Shown here: piece after piece, positions 45,678 to 54,838 of the stretch
How positions within the stretch are numbered: position 1 is the first letter of the stretch
Layout: each line of letters opens with the position of its first letter
Origin: an uncultured Gammaproteobacteria bacterium
Lineage (GTDB): Bacteria > Pseudomonadota > Gammaproteobacteria > Pseudomonadales > Azotimanducaceae
DNA: 64,000 nt
Reading direction: 5' to 3'
Assembly: GCA_913045175.1 (NCBI GenBank)
Contig: CAJWQG010000009.1
Location: forward strand, 1-64,000
Program-made: the position numbers and the translations under genes
Notes under the pieces: model-generated
The model's database searches: none
What the model was told of the DNA's origin: nothing
What the model saw: the letters and a program-made list of their open reading frames with translations, nothing else

Positions 45678-45821
45678 GCCTGGGAGTTGTTTTTCGTAGC
45701 CTTCAGGCGCAGCGCCGAAATGGGGGATCAAGGGGTGCCGCCATCGGACCCGAAGGGGCTTGTGGAGGAGTTGAGGGCAACCGGGAGGGTCGCAAGCCGC
45801 GGAGAAAAACAACTCCCAGGC
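45678..45821. repeat. Family A repeat, copy 2, inverted
   Basis: A 144-bp element with 18-bp perfect terminal inverted repeats (45678-45695 and 45804-45821), the reverse complement of the copy at 1040-1186 apart from a few central bases. It is flanked by direct repeats AAAAGGGTCAGGACC (45599) and AAAAGGGGTCAGACC (45863) and by inverted TACTTACTTA (45620)/TAAGTAAGCA (45849). With the Family B repeat it fills the 523-bp gap 45441-45963; the remaining end has a short GGTAATC tandem and the dinB leader. Confidence 0.88.
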
Positions 45822-45963
45822 TCGGCTACGGACAGCCTTGATGAAGCTTAAGTAAGCATTAGAAAAGGGGTCAGACCATCGCGAGGGCTTAGACGGTAAT
45901 CGGTAATCGGTACTCAGTGCTTAGTCACTGTCTATTCATACAGTAATGCGCTAAATTAATCCG

Positions 45964-47211
45964 ATGAAAACCTGGCCCCGAATTGTGGTGCATGCAGACA
46001 TGGACGCATTCTATGCGGCTGTGGAACAGCTCGATAATCCGGACCTGCGCGGAAAACCAATTCTCGTTGGACCGAAGAACAATCGTGGCGTTGTACTAAC
46101 GGCTAGTTACGAGGCGCGTCCTTATCGTGTGGGTAGTGCGATGCCGGTAGCTGAGGCGCTACGTCGCTGTCCTGATGCGATCATGGTCGAGCCCAACTTC
46201 TCCCGCTACCAGGAAATTTCCGAACAGGTTATGGATATCTTTGGGGACTTTTCGCCCCAGGTCGAAGCGATATCTCTGGACGAGGCGTTTCTCGATATGA
46301 CTGGTGCAGAGCATTTCTTTGGTGCGCCGGACGAGATGGGGCAGAAGATCAAGGCAGCGGTATTTGAAGCGACAGGTCTGCATATTTCCGTGGGTGTTTC
46401 GGGTACCAAGTATGTTGCGAAAGTGGCGAGTGCTCACGACAAACCCAATGGGCTGACGGTGGTGCCGCAAGAACATGCAGTTGATTGGTTGGCGCCTCTG
46501 CCGATTACCCGGTTGTGGGGCGTGGGGAAGAAGACAGCGCCCAGGCTCTATGACCTTGGATTCAATACGATTGGCGACATAGCGGCTGCCGATGAGCGAT
46601 TCCTGATAGATCGATTGGGGTCGGCCGGTTCACACTTCTATCAATTGGCGCACGCCAGGGATCCGCGTAGAGTGCAGCGGGGAAGAGGTGCCAAGAGTAT
46701 AGGATCTGACCGAACCCTGAGGAAGGATGTATCAGCTCGCGAAGATATCGAGCGTCACCTTCGAAGATCGGCTGAGCGAATTGCTCGTCGTGTTCGTGCA
46801 AAAAACTATACCGCCGGTGGTATTCGCGTACGTTTGAAGACCAACAAGTTTGAAATGCTTACGCGGCAGCGTCAGTTGAGTAAGCCTGCGGATACTGCCG
46901 AGTCTTTCCTGAACATTGCCAAACAGTTACTTGATGAGTTCGATCATCCCGGCCCGTTTCGTCTGGTTGGTATGGCGGCATTTAACCTGCACTGGCGTGA
47001 TGAACCTTCGCAAACCGATTTGTTTGATGATCCCACTGAGCGTGAGTTGGAAACCACTGTCGACGATTTGATAGATCGGTTTGGCAGTGACGTTGTGGTT
47101 CGGGCGAGTGACCTTAGCCACCCGGGCACGGTTTCAAAGAATGGCGTGAATCTCGATTTTCTCGACTATCGGGACGGCGAACGTGTTTCTGCGCCCGAGC
47201 ACCCGGATTAG
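45964..47211 (+). CDS. dinB: DNA polymerase IV (Y family)
   Basis: A 415-residue error-prone polymerase for translesion synthesis. The N-terminus IVVHADMDAFYAAVEQLDNP carries the first metal-binding Asp and the steric-gate region, and SLDEAFLDMT carries the catalytic Asp-Glu. Helix-hairpin-helix region WGVGKKTAPRLYDLGF and little-finger segments follow. The C-terminus QTDLFDDP is like a beta-clamp-binding motif. No LexA box was recognised upstream. It overlaps the convergent acetoacetyl-CoA synthetase gene by four bases. Confidence 0.95.
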   Translation: MKTWPRIVVHADMDAFYAAVEQLDNPDLRGKPILVGPKNNRGVVLTASYEARPYRVGSAMPVAEALRRCPDAIMVEPNFSRYQEISEQVMDIFGDFSPQVEAISLDEAFLDMTGAEHFFGAPDEMGQKIKAAVFEATGLHISVGVSGTKYVAKVASAHDKPNGLTVVPQEHAVDWLAPLPITRLWGVGKKTAPRLYDLGFNTIGDIAAADERFLIDRLGSAGSHFYQLAHARDPRRVQRGRGAKSIGSDRTLRKDVSAREDIERHLRRSAERIARRVRAKNYTAGGIRVRLKTNKFEMLTRQRQLSKPADTAESFLNIAKQLLDEFDHPGPFRLVGMAAFNLHWRDEPSQTDLFDDPTERELETTVDDLIDRFGSDVVVRASDLSHPGTVSKNGVNLDFLDYRDGERVSAPEHPD

Positions 47212-49175
47212 TCCTCTGCCAGCGATGGTATATTCCTGAACTGCTCTAGCGCTTCCGGGTTTGCGAGGGCGTCAGTATTTTTTACCGGTAGATCGTGGAT
47301 CACGTTTCTCACCGCCAGTTCGACAATCTTACCGCTGATGGTTCTGGGAATGTCGCTTACCTGAATGATCTTGGCCGGAACATGTCGGGGTGTTGTGTTG
47401 TTTCGAATGGTAAGGCGTAGTTCGCTCTCGATATCGTCGTTCAGGCTAACGCCCTCACGTAGCACGACGAACAATATGACCCGGGTATCATCTTCCCAAT
47501 CCTGTCCCACCACGATGCTGTCCAGAACTTGGTCCACTTTTTCGACCTGGCGGTAGATCTCTGCAGTGCCTATTCGCACGCCGCCAGGGTTAAGTACGGC
47601 GTCGCTACGTCCGTGGATAATGACACCGCCATTCTCGGTTATTTCACCGTAGTCGCCGTGCGCCCATACGTTGGGAAAGCGGTCGAAATAGGCGCTGTGA
47701 AATTTCTCGTCTCCGGGGTCATTCCAGAATCCAATAGGCGTGGAGGGAAAGGGGATGGTGCATACCAGTTCACCTTTACGGTCTTCTCCTTCGCGCTCCC
47801 GAAGAGATTGTCCGTCTTCGTCCCAAAAATCGACCGCCATTCCCAGACCCAGGCACTGTATCTCGCCCTTGTATACGGGCAATGTGGGATTACCGAGAAT
47901 AAAGCAGGAAATGATATCGGTGCCGCCGCATATGGATGACAGGCACACATCATGTTTAAAGTCTCGATAGATGTAGTCGAATCCTTCGGAGCTGAGTGGC
48001 GATCCGGTGGAAAGAATGGTTTTCAGACTGGCGAGATTGTGGGTTCGATTCGGTTTGACGCCAGCCTTTTCAAGTGAGGCGACGAACTTGGCACTGGTGC
48101 CGAAAGCAGTGATGCCTTCGTTGTCGATCGCATCCAGCAGTAGTGCGCCTTCCTGCGCGAAGGGTGAGCCGTCATAAAGCACGACGGTAGCCCCGGAGGC
48201 GAGCCCGGAAACCAACCAGTTCCACATCATCCAGCCGCAGGTCGTGTAGTAGAACAGCACATCGCCTTCGCTTAGGTCAGTGTGTAGTCGGTGTTCTTTG
48301 ACATGCTGGAGTAGGGTCCCGCCGCTGCCGTGAACAATACATTTGGGCACGCCGGTTGTTCCCGACGAATACATAATGAACAGGGGGTGGTCGAAAGGCA
48401 GTTGCTCGAATTTGAGTGGGGATACGCCATCACCGGGTGCGAAGTCATTTAGCAGTACCGCGTTTTTCACATTACCTGTTTCAGGTGCGACCACAGGGAC
48501 GACCACAACTTTCTCTATGCTATCGATTTGTTCCTGGATAGCCTCGACTTTTTCCAGGCAGTTGATCGTTTTTCCGTTGTAGTAATAAGCATCTGCTGTA
48601 AACAGGATGCGAGGCGCGATCTGGCCGAAACGGTCACATACGCCGTTGATGCCAAAATCTGGTGAACAGGATGACCAGATAGCGCCAATGCTGGAGGTGG
48701 CCAGCATGGCAACGACAGTCTCAATGACGTTTGGCATGAAACCAGCGACCCGGTCTCCTTTGGTGATGCCATGATTACGCATGGCATGTGCAAGCTTCTC
48801 TACCTCGGTGAAAAGTTCGTTAAAAGTAACTGACCTGCGCTCACCATTTTCCAGGATGCCTACGAGTGCTGTTTTATCATCCCGTGAACGCAACAGGTTC
48901 TCTGCGAAATTGAGCTGGCTGCCGGTAAACCACCTGGCCCCCGGAAACTTGTCTCCGTCTTCCAGTACTTCCTCGAATGGTTGCGATGCCTGGATGTCGC
49001 AGAACGACCAGATTGCGCTCCAGAACTGGTCAGGCTTCTCTATAGACCACTGGTACAAGTCGAAGTAGCTGTACAACGTCAGGTTGTAGTGCTCTTCAAC
49101 CTGGTTCATAAACCTGGTTAGCTGGCTATCGGCGATACGTTCCGGGGAAGGGGTCCAAAGAGGCTCTTCGATCAT
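47208..49175 (-). CDS. aacS: Acetoacetyl-CoA synthetase
   Basis: A 655-residue ANL-superfamily adenylate-forming enzyme, of the length of acetoacetate-CoA ligases. The AMP-binding motif YSSGTTGVPK, the family-specific CIVHGSGGTLLQHVKEH and the hinge region GRSDAVLNPGGVRIGTAEIYRQVE are present, and the C-terminal Lys lies in RTISGKIVELAVRN. It converts acetoacetate, ATP and CoA to acetoacetyl-CoA, feeding ketone bodies or storage-polymer breakdown products into central metabolism. No phasin or PHB gene is nearby. Confidence 0.93.
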   Translation of the reverse strand: MIEEPLWTPSPERIADSQLTRFMNQVEEHYNLTLYSYFDLYQWSIEKPDQFWSAIWSFCDIQASQPFEEVLEDGDKFPGARWFTGSQLNFAENLLRSRDDKTALVGILENGERRSVTFNELFTEVEKLAHAMRNHGITKGDRVAGFMPNVIETVVAMLATSSIGAIWSSCSPDFGINGVCDRFGQIAPRILFTADAYYYNGKTINCLEKVEAIQEQIDSIEKVVVVPVVAPETGNVKNAVLLNDFAPGDGVSPLKFEQLPFDHPLFIMYSSGTTGVPKCIVHGSGGTLLQHVKEHRLHTDLSEGDVLFYYTTCGWMMWNWLVSGLASGATVVLYDGSPFAQEGALLLDAIDNEGITAFGTSAKFVASLEKAGVKPNRTHNLASLKTILSTGSPLSSEGFDYIYRDFKHDVCLSSICGGTDIISCFILGNPTLPVYKGEIQCLGLGMAVDFWDEDGQSLREREGEDRKGELVCTIPFPSTPIGFWNDPGDEKFHSAYFDRFPNVWAHGDYGEITENGGVIIHGRSDAVLNPGGVRIGTAEIYRQVEKVDQVLDSIVVGQDWEDDTRVILFVVLREGVSLNDDIESELRLTIRNNTTPRHVPAKIIQVSDIPRTISGKIVELAVRNVIHDLPVKNTDALANPEALEQFRNIPSLAED

Positions 49176-49297
49176 GCTTGTACTTTGTTATAGGTTCTGG
49201 GATCACGATTATAGCCTGACCTTTCTTAGATCAAAGGGTGTTCCTGTGTGCCGGGTGGACTATTATTTGTGCTTCAGCGAATAAATGGTCTGTTCCG

Positions 49298-50278
49298 ATG
49301 CGTGCAATGTTATGTAGAGAGTTTGGTGACCCATCCGTTCTCACCATGGGGGAGGTCGATGATCCTGTGCCGGGGCCGGGCCAGGTGAAAGTCGAGGTCC
49401 ATAGCGTGGGGATGAACTTTCCCGATTTGCTATTGATAGCGGGCAAGTACCAGACCAAGCCATCGTTCCCGTTTTCTCCCGGGATAGAGTGCGCGGGCAT
49501 CGTCGTCGACCTTGGGGAAGGGGTTGAGGGCCTGGCGGTTGGTGATCGAGTGATGTGCGATGCCGGCTACGGCTGTTGTAGCGAGTATGTGCTGGGGGTT
49601 GCTCATAGAACCTACAAATTACCGGACGCGATGCCGGTCGATGTGGCAGGGGGCTTTCCCATTACCTACGGCACCACCTATCATGCGCTCGTCGACCGGG
49701 CACAGATACAGCCAGGGGACGTCTTGCTGGTGCATGGCGCTGCCGGCGGTGTGGGGCTCAATGCAGTAGAGATAGGCAGACTTCTCGGCGCGATGGTCAT
49801 CGGCACGGTGGGTTCGGATGAGAAAATAGACATTGTTAAGCAATACGGGGCTGATCATGTCATTAACTACAACAAGGAAAATTTTCGCGACGTGGTCAAA
49901 GATTTGACCGATGGAAAGGGAGCGGACGTTATCTATGATCCCGTGGGTGGCGATGTCTGCGATCTATCCATGCGCTGTATTAACTGGAACGGACGGCTGT
50001 TGGTTATTGGCTTCGCGTCCGGGCGAATTGCAGAAGTTAAAACCAATCTGGTATTGCTGAAAGGCTGCCAGATGGTTGGAGTGTATTGGGGGGATTTCGC
50101 CAATCGTGATGTGCCAAGGAACCGGGCGAACTTTGCAACCATGTTTGACTGGTATGAACAGGGAAAGATCAATCCGCACATCTCTGCGCATTATCCATTT
50201 GAAAAGACGAATGAGGCGATTGACTTTATACAGTCGAGAAAGTCGACGGGAAAGGTCATTGTTCAGGTGCGGGATTAG
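49298..50278 (+). CDS. Zinc-independent quinone oxidoreductase/MDR family protein
   Basis: A 326-residue medium-chain dehydrogenase/reductase of the quinone oxidoreductase group. The GroES-like N-terminus (GQVKVEVHSVGMNFPDLLLIAGKYQ), the NADPH-binding VHGAAGGVGLNAVEIGRLLGA and the absence of zinc-site Cys/His at usual places identify it. The start MRAMLCREFG at 49298 is chosen over an ATG 20 codons upstream, whose leader has no homology-like sequence. It is followed by an SDR gene after 23 bases. Substrate unknown. Confidence 0.9.
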   Translation: MRAMLCREFGDPSVLTMGEVDDPVPGPGQVKVEVHSVGMNFPDLLLIAGKYQTKPSFPFSPGIECAGIVVDLGEGVEGLAVGDRVMCDAGYGCCSEYVLGVAHRTYKLPDAMPVDVAGGFPITYGTTYHALVDRAQIQPGDVLLVHGAAGGVGLNAVEIGRLLGAMVIGTVGSDEKIDIVKQYGADHVINYNKENFRDVVKDLTDGKGADVIYDPVGGDVCDLSMRCINWNGRLLVIGFASGRIAEVKTNLVLLKGCQMVGVYWGDFANRDVPRNRANFATMFDWYEQGKINPHISAHYPFEKTNEAIDFIQSRKSTGKVIVQVRD

Positions 50279-50301
50279 ACTTGTTACAGGAAGAAAAAAT
50301 T

Positions 50302-51057
50302 ATGGAACCCTTGAATGACAATCTGGAGGGCAAGGTAGCCCTTATCACTGGTGCCTGTGGTGGCATTGGTCGGGCCATCTGCGAACGGCTCGCGGCGGAA
50401 GGCGTGCGACTGGTGTTGGTTGATATTGATGATGAGGCGGCACAAACGCTGGCAGCGTCGTTAGATGCAGATACGTTTGTGGCGGCGCTGGACGTCAGTG
50501 ACCCTGAGGCGGTGACTCGCGAATACGAACGAGTCACCAAAGAATTTGCATCAGTCGATATTCTGATTAATTGTGCGGGAATCCTTTCGAACAATAAGCT
50601 CCTGGCAACCTCACCGGAAGAGTGGCGCAAAGTGATGGCCGTGAATCTGGATAGCGCGCTCTACTGGAGTCAGGCGGTGGTGCCTTCAATGAGAGACAAC
50701 GGCTTCGGGCGCATCATCAATATCTGTTCGTTCGCCTGGAAGGCGGGTGGGTTGACTGCTGGCACAGCGTATACCGCATCAAAGGGTGGAATGGTGTCAC
50801 TGACATTTTCCATCGCGTTGGAGTTTGCAGGAGCAGGCATCACGGTAAACGGTATCGCGCCTTGTTATGTTATGACGCCGATGGTCAGTGAGCAGCTGAC
50901 ACAGGAGCAACGTGACGCGACGCTGGAACTGTTACCGGTCAAACGATTTTGCGCGCCAGAAGAAGTTGCTCACGCGGTACGGTTTCTGGCATCCCCGCTT
51001 TCCGGGTTCATTACCGGAGAGATCATCGATATGAATGGTGGTCTGCAGTTTGACTGA
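50302..51057 (+). CDS. Short-chain dehydrogenase/reductase
   Basis: A 251-residue SDR with the NAD(P) motif TGACGGIG, the NCAG motif (LINCAGIL), and the catalytic YxxxK (TAYTASKGG) with preceding Ser (ICSFAWK). The Asp in VLVDIDDE after the second strand suggests NAD rather than NADP. The ATG at 50302 follows AGGAAG with good spacing. Overlaps the following mannitol dehydrogenase-family gene by up to 23 bases. Confidence 0.9.
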   Translation: MEPLNDNLEGKVALITGACGGIGRAICERLAAEGVRLVLVDIDDEAAQTLAASLDADTFVAALDVSDPEAVTREYERVTKEFASVDILINCAGILSNNKLLATSPEEWRKVMAVNLDSALYWSQAVVPSMRDNGFGRIINICSFAWKAGGLTAGTAYTASKGGMVSLTFSIALEFAGAGITVNGIAPCYVMTPMVSEQLTQEQRDATLELLPVKRFCAPEEVAHAVRFLASPLSGFITGEIIDMNGGLQFD

Positions 51058-52516
51058 GGGTCGTATTTCCCGCGATGTGCTATCGCGCCCCCTTGCCGAT
51101 ATCGCGCCGAGAATTGTTCACCTGGGATTAGGTGCTTTTGCGCGTGCGCACCTCGCTGAATATGTTAGGCGAGTGAATGACAAGCGATCGAATGACCCCT
51201 GGCTTATCTGTGGCGTCTCGTTGCGAAATCCTGATGTTCGAGATGCGCTGACACCTCAGCAGGGCGTTTACACGATTATTGAAAGAGATGGTCCAAGGGA
51301 TAACCCCAACGATACGTTTGTTCTGTGTGACAGTCTGAGCGAGGTGCTCTTTGCCGGTGACGATGCAGAACTCATTCGAGAACGGCTGGCTGCCGCGGAG
51401 ACGCAAATCATCAGCATGACTGTGACCGAGAAAGGGTATTGCCGGCGCGCTGATGGCACATTGGATGTTGATAGCGAGGATGTATCGCAAGATATCCAGA
51501 CGCTAAAGAAGAACCCGTATGGTGTTGTTAAAACCCTGCCCGGTTGGCTGGCTCAGGCAATTATTTACCGAAGCACCAGCGCGTATCCTGTAACGGTTAT
51601 CTCTCTCGACAATCTACCAGATAATGGGCAAAACCTTAAACAGATTGTCGGTGAAATGTTGGGTTTGGTTAACGAGTCTGCCGCGCGCTGGATGGGCGAG
51701 GGCAATGTTTCGTTTCCTGGAAGTGTATTGGACCGCATTGTCCCGGCCACGACTGATGTTGATCGCGCTGATGTTGAGGCGCATCTCAAATTTTACGATG
51801 CCTGGCCAATTGCGACAGAGCCATATAATAACTGGGTTCTGGAAGACAACTTCTGCAGTGATCAGCCGAACTGGCGCGAGGCGGGTGTAACTGTCGTGGC
51901 GGACGCGACGCCGTTCGAAGAGGCCAAGCTGCGACTATTGAACGGACCGCATTCCTTCATTGCGTATCTGGGGCAGCTAACAGATCTGGAAACGGTAGCA
52001 GACGTAATGCGGGTAGAGACAAATCGTTTGGCGGTTCACGGCTTCATGGAGGAAGCAGCACAGACGCTTAGGATGCCGACAACCTTTGATGTGGGAGCTT
52101 ACCAGCGCGAGATACTCGCGAGATTCGACAATGTGGCGTTACAGCACCGTACCGCGCAGATCGCGATGGACGGCAGCGAAAAGGTGCCGCAACGCTGGCT
52201 GGCCGTGATTGAGGTATTACGGGAACGTGGGGAATCAGTTAGGTTTCTTGCAGCTGCACTTGCAATCTGGACTCGATATCTTGAAGGGGTGTCAGAGTCT
52301 GGCGTTGAACTTGTGATCTCTGATCCGCGCACTGAACAGTTAACTCGAATAGCAGCATCGAATGCCGATCAGGTGGCTACCGATGTGCTGACGCTGTTGC
52401 AGTCTGATCTCAGTAAGGATGAGGCGCTGATTAGCGATGTGACTCGATACTACCGTCTTCTTGCCGACGAGGGCGCTGGTGCATTAATTAAAGAATTGGT
52501 TACTCGGACAGAATAA
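51035..52516 (+). CDS. Mannitol dehydrogenase-family oxidoreductase
   Basis: A 493-residue polyol/uronate dehydrogenase of the long-chain family that includes mannitol 2-dehydrogenase, fructuronate reductase (UxuB) and arabinitol dehydrogenase. The N-terminal nucleotide-binding IVHLGLGAFARAHLAEY and the catalytic Lys segment EAKLRLLNGPHSFIAYLG are clear. The start is uncertain: ATG 51035 lies within the SDR gene, TTG 51050 is an alternative. It closes a three-gene plus-strand unit with the MDR and SDR genes; the convergent Ldh gene overlaps by 17 bases. A sugar-acid or polyol substrate is likely. Confidence 0.9.
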   Translation: MVVCSLTEGRISRDVLSRPLADIAPRIVHLGLGAFARAHLAEYVRRVNDKRSNDPWLICGVSLRNPDVRDALTPQQGVYTIIERDGPRDNPNDTFVLCDSLSEVLFAGDDAELIRERLAAAETQIISMTVTEKGYCRRADGTLDVDSEDVSQDIQTLKKNPYGVVKTLPGWLAQAIIYRSTSAYPVTVISLDNLPDNGQNLKQIVGEMLGLVNESAARWMGEGNVSFPGSVLDRIVPATTDVDRADVEAHLKFYDAWPIATEPYNNWVLEDNFCSDQPNWREAGVTVVADATPFEEAKLRLLNGPHSFIAYLGQLTDLETVADVMRVETNRLAVHGFMEEAAQTLRMPTTFDVGAYQREILARFDNVALQHRTAQIAMDGSEKVPQRWLAVIEVLRERGESVRFLAAALAIWTRYLEGVSESGVELVISDPRTEQLTRIAASNADQVATDVLTLLQSDLSKDEALISDVTRYYRLLADEGAGALIKELVTRTE

Positions 52517-53579
52517 ACTCCGCGTTCGCACTAACGCACACGTTACGGACTTCTTCGATGAGCTTCTTTGTCATGGGAATCCCGTTCTCGGATCTTTCTG
52601 CGTAAGCTTTCCACTCGGGATCGCCCGGAACAAGCACGGGTTGGGAAGGGTCCGCAGGTAGGGTGTTTCGAAGGTAGTCGTTCAGGATATCCAGATAACC
52701 TTCGAAATCATGATCGTCTTCGCCGAAGGCGCCGGGATCAATAGCGAGGAAAAAGTGACCAACATTGAAATATTGTCCTCGTTCTTCGCTGGGTAGATCC
52801 TGCCCTGCGATGGAACTGCCGCCAAGGATACTCGCGAGAATCTCGACCATCATGGCAAGTCCGTATCCCTTGTGACTGCCGAGATCTCTTGTTCCGCCCA
52901 GTGGCGTAAGCCGCCGCTTTGCCGGGGCTAACGCTTTTGTGGGGTCAGTTTCCGGGCTGCCGTGCTCATCGAGTACCCATCCGTCGGGCATTGATTTATT
53001 GGCACGTTCCGCGATACGCAGTTTGCCAACGGCCACAGTACTGGTTGCCATATCAAGAGAAAAGCCGTTGCCTTCTTTTCCTGGCGCGGCAAAGGCGATG
53101 GGATTGGTCGAGAAGCGCGCCTCTTTGCCAAACGTCGGTACCACTGAGAGTTGTCTGGTACCTGTCACACTAAATCCGATCAAACCTTCCTGCCGTGCCA
53201 TGTTCGAGTAGACCCCGGCCGCACCGTAATGATTGGACTGTCTGACGTTGACTGCGCCAACGCCAAACTCTTTCGCCTTCGCCATTGCGATGTGCATACC
53301 GACCGTTGCATTGACGTGACCCATGCCATGTTCTGCGTCAATCTGTGCGGTGGCACCCTTATCCCGGATAACGCAGGGCTCTGCGTTGATGGCGATGGCG
53401 CCATTGAGTCGGCACTCCTCATAGATGGGCAGCATACCGATACCATGGGAGTCGATTCCCATCAGGTCCGATTCCAGCATGCATTCTGTACAGGTCTCGC
53501 AATAGTCCTCGCGCATCCCCCAGGCCAGAAATACATTGTTGAGTTGAGCGCGAAGCGTTTCTACTGGAATGGTTTTCAT
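52500..53579 (-). CDS. Malate/L-lactate dehydrogenase family (Ldh) oxidoreductase
   Basis: A 359-residue NAD(P)-dependent enzyme of the LDH2/MDH2 family, unrelated to classical lactate dehydrogenases. Key blocks are GIDSHGIGMLPIYEE, AVNVRQSNHYGAAGVYS and GGTRDLGSHKGYGLAMMVEIL. The ATG at 53579 is chosen because it overlaps the TGA of the LarA-like gene (ATGA); an in-frame TTG at 53591 is less likely. The racemase and this dehydrogenase together suggest oxidation of both isomers of a 2-hydroxy acid. Confidence 0.9.
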   Translation of the reverse strand: MKTIPVETLRAQLNNVFLAWGMREDYCETCTECMLESDLMGIDSHGIGMLPIYEECRLNGAIAINAEPCVIRDKGATAQIDAEHGMGHVNATVGMHIAMAKAKEFGVGAVNVRQSNHYGAAGVYSNMARQEGLIGFSVTGTRQLSVVPTFGKEARFSTNPIAFAAPGKEGNGFSLDMATSTVAVGKLRIAERANKSMPDGWVLDEHGSPETDPTKALAPAKRRLTPLGGTRDLGSHKGYGLAMMVEILASILGGSSIAGQDLPSEERGQYFNVGHFFLAIDPGAFGEDDHDFEGYLDILNDYLRNTLPADPSQPVLVPGDPEWKAYAERSENGIPMTKKLIEEVRNVCVSANAEFILSE

Positions 53580-54838
53580 TTTGCGGCCCAAAGTCCCAAT
53601 GCAGGGTTGTTGATAAAGTAGTAGGGTTCGTCGTCAGCAGCATACTTCCAGCCAGTCTGCCTATCTCCTGGCAGATATTTATCGCTCATGTCTTCCAATA
53701 ACCCGTAAGCGAAACCTACGGATTCAATTTCATCCGGAGAAAGGTGTCCCGGACAATAGGTGACCTTGAAGCGGCCTTCGCTGGAGCCATGAATCAGGTG
53801 CGCTGCGGCTGAAAGGTTTGCTGCGAGATCATCATTCTCTTCCAGGTACTGCATGATTTCCGGGGTTTTTCGATAACCGTAGCGTCGAATCAAGCGATCG
53901 ATTTCGTCATCCTCGCCAAACCGTGAGACACCAGGTGCAAGAATGATGAGTTCTCCTTCATCGGCTATTGCCATGCGGGTTCGGTAGATGGCTTTGTTGC
54001 CGAGCCATGTGCTGTGAAACTCATCCGGATCAAGATAAACCACCACCTTTTCCAGAGGTTCCGGGACCTTGGTGAAATTGACAGCGACGGAAAGCTCCGC
54101 AGCGGCTTCAAAGCAGGCAGTGTCGTCACCAATAAAAAGGCCGCGAGTGACGAGATTTCCCTCATCGTCGTTACCCACCACAGTCAGGACATATAACAAT
54201 GGCAGATCGCTGCAGAATTTTTCCTGCGCGTAGTTGAGAATTTTGCGTAGCGGCGTATTTGCGACGCCCATCATGCGCTCCATGCCGTAGGCCGCACCGA
54301 TGAAGTGGCTTTCATTGATGCCCTCGGCACCGCCCGTACCGATAAATATGTTCTTGTTGTAGTTAGCCATACCGATCACTTCGTGGGGTACCACCTGACC
54401 AATGGAGATAATCAAATCATGGCCGCCATCCCGGATCAGTTTATTCATCTGGGCCGGCCAGGGTTTGTTCCAGATGCCCTCGGTAACTTCTGAAACATAG
54501 GATTGTGGTACTTCCCCAAGTGTTACCACGTCTTCTCGCCATCGGTGCTCACGGAATTTAGCTTTTGCAACCCCTGGGTACATTGCGGAGAGTTGAGCAT
54601 CTGTCATGGGTGTGTGAGTCCCCAGGGCAGGAAGAATGTCAGTTAGAGAGTCGCCAAAGTAGTCGTTTGTTATGCAGGTCAGTTTGCCGGCGCGACTGTG
54701 CAGGCGAGTGAAATCCGGCGGTACGGCAATAACGCGTTCGCGTTTACCCAGCGATTTGTAAACCTCGTAGAGTGCTTCCTTCATGTCTGCGTCATCAAGT
54801 ACAGACGATTCTGAGCCTTTCGAATAATAAAGTGTCAT
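53576..54838 (-). CDS. LarA-like lactate racemase-domain protein
   Basis: A 420-residue protein of the LarA (DUF2088) family, named for nickel-pincer-dependent lactate racemase. Recognisable segments are VPPDFTRLHSRAG, the histidines in QVVPHEVIG and GINESHFIGAAYG, and a C-terminal domain with PGVSRFGEDDEIDRLIRRYGY. It should epimerise a 2-hydroxy acid. The nickel-cofactor genes larB, larC and larE are not next to it. It starts immediately after the PhyH stop (TAGATG) and overlaps the Ldh start, so the three are coupled. Confidence 0.85.
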   Translation of the reverse strand: MTLYYSKGSESSVLDDADMKEALYEVYKSLGKRERVIAVPPDFTRLHSRAGKLTCITNDYFGDSLTDILPALGTHTPMTDAQLSAMYPGVAKAKFREHRWREDVVTLGEVPQSYVSEVTEGIWNKPWPAQMNKLIRDGGHDLIISIGQVVPHEVIGMANYNKNIFIGTGGAEGINESHFIGAAYGMERMMGVANTPLRKILNYAQEKFCSDLPLLYVLTVVGNDDEGNLVTRGLFIGDDTACFEAAAELSVAVNFTKVPEPLEKVVVYLDPDEFHSTWLGNKAIYRTRMAIADEGELIILAPGVSRFGEDDEIDRLIRRYGYRKTPEIMQYLEENDDLAANLSAAAHLIHGSSEGRFKVTYCPGHLSPDEIESVGFAYGLLEDMSDKYLPGDRQTGWKYAADDEPYYFINNPALGLWAAK

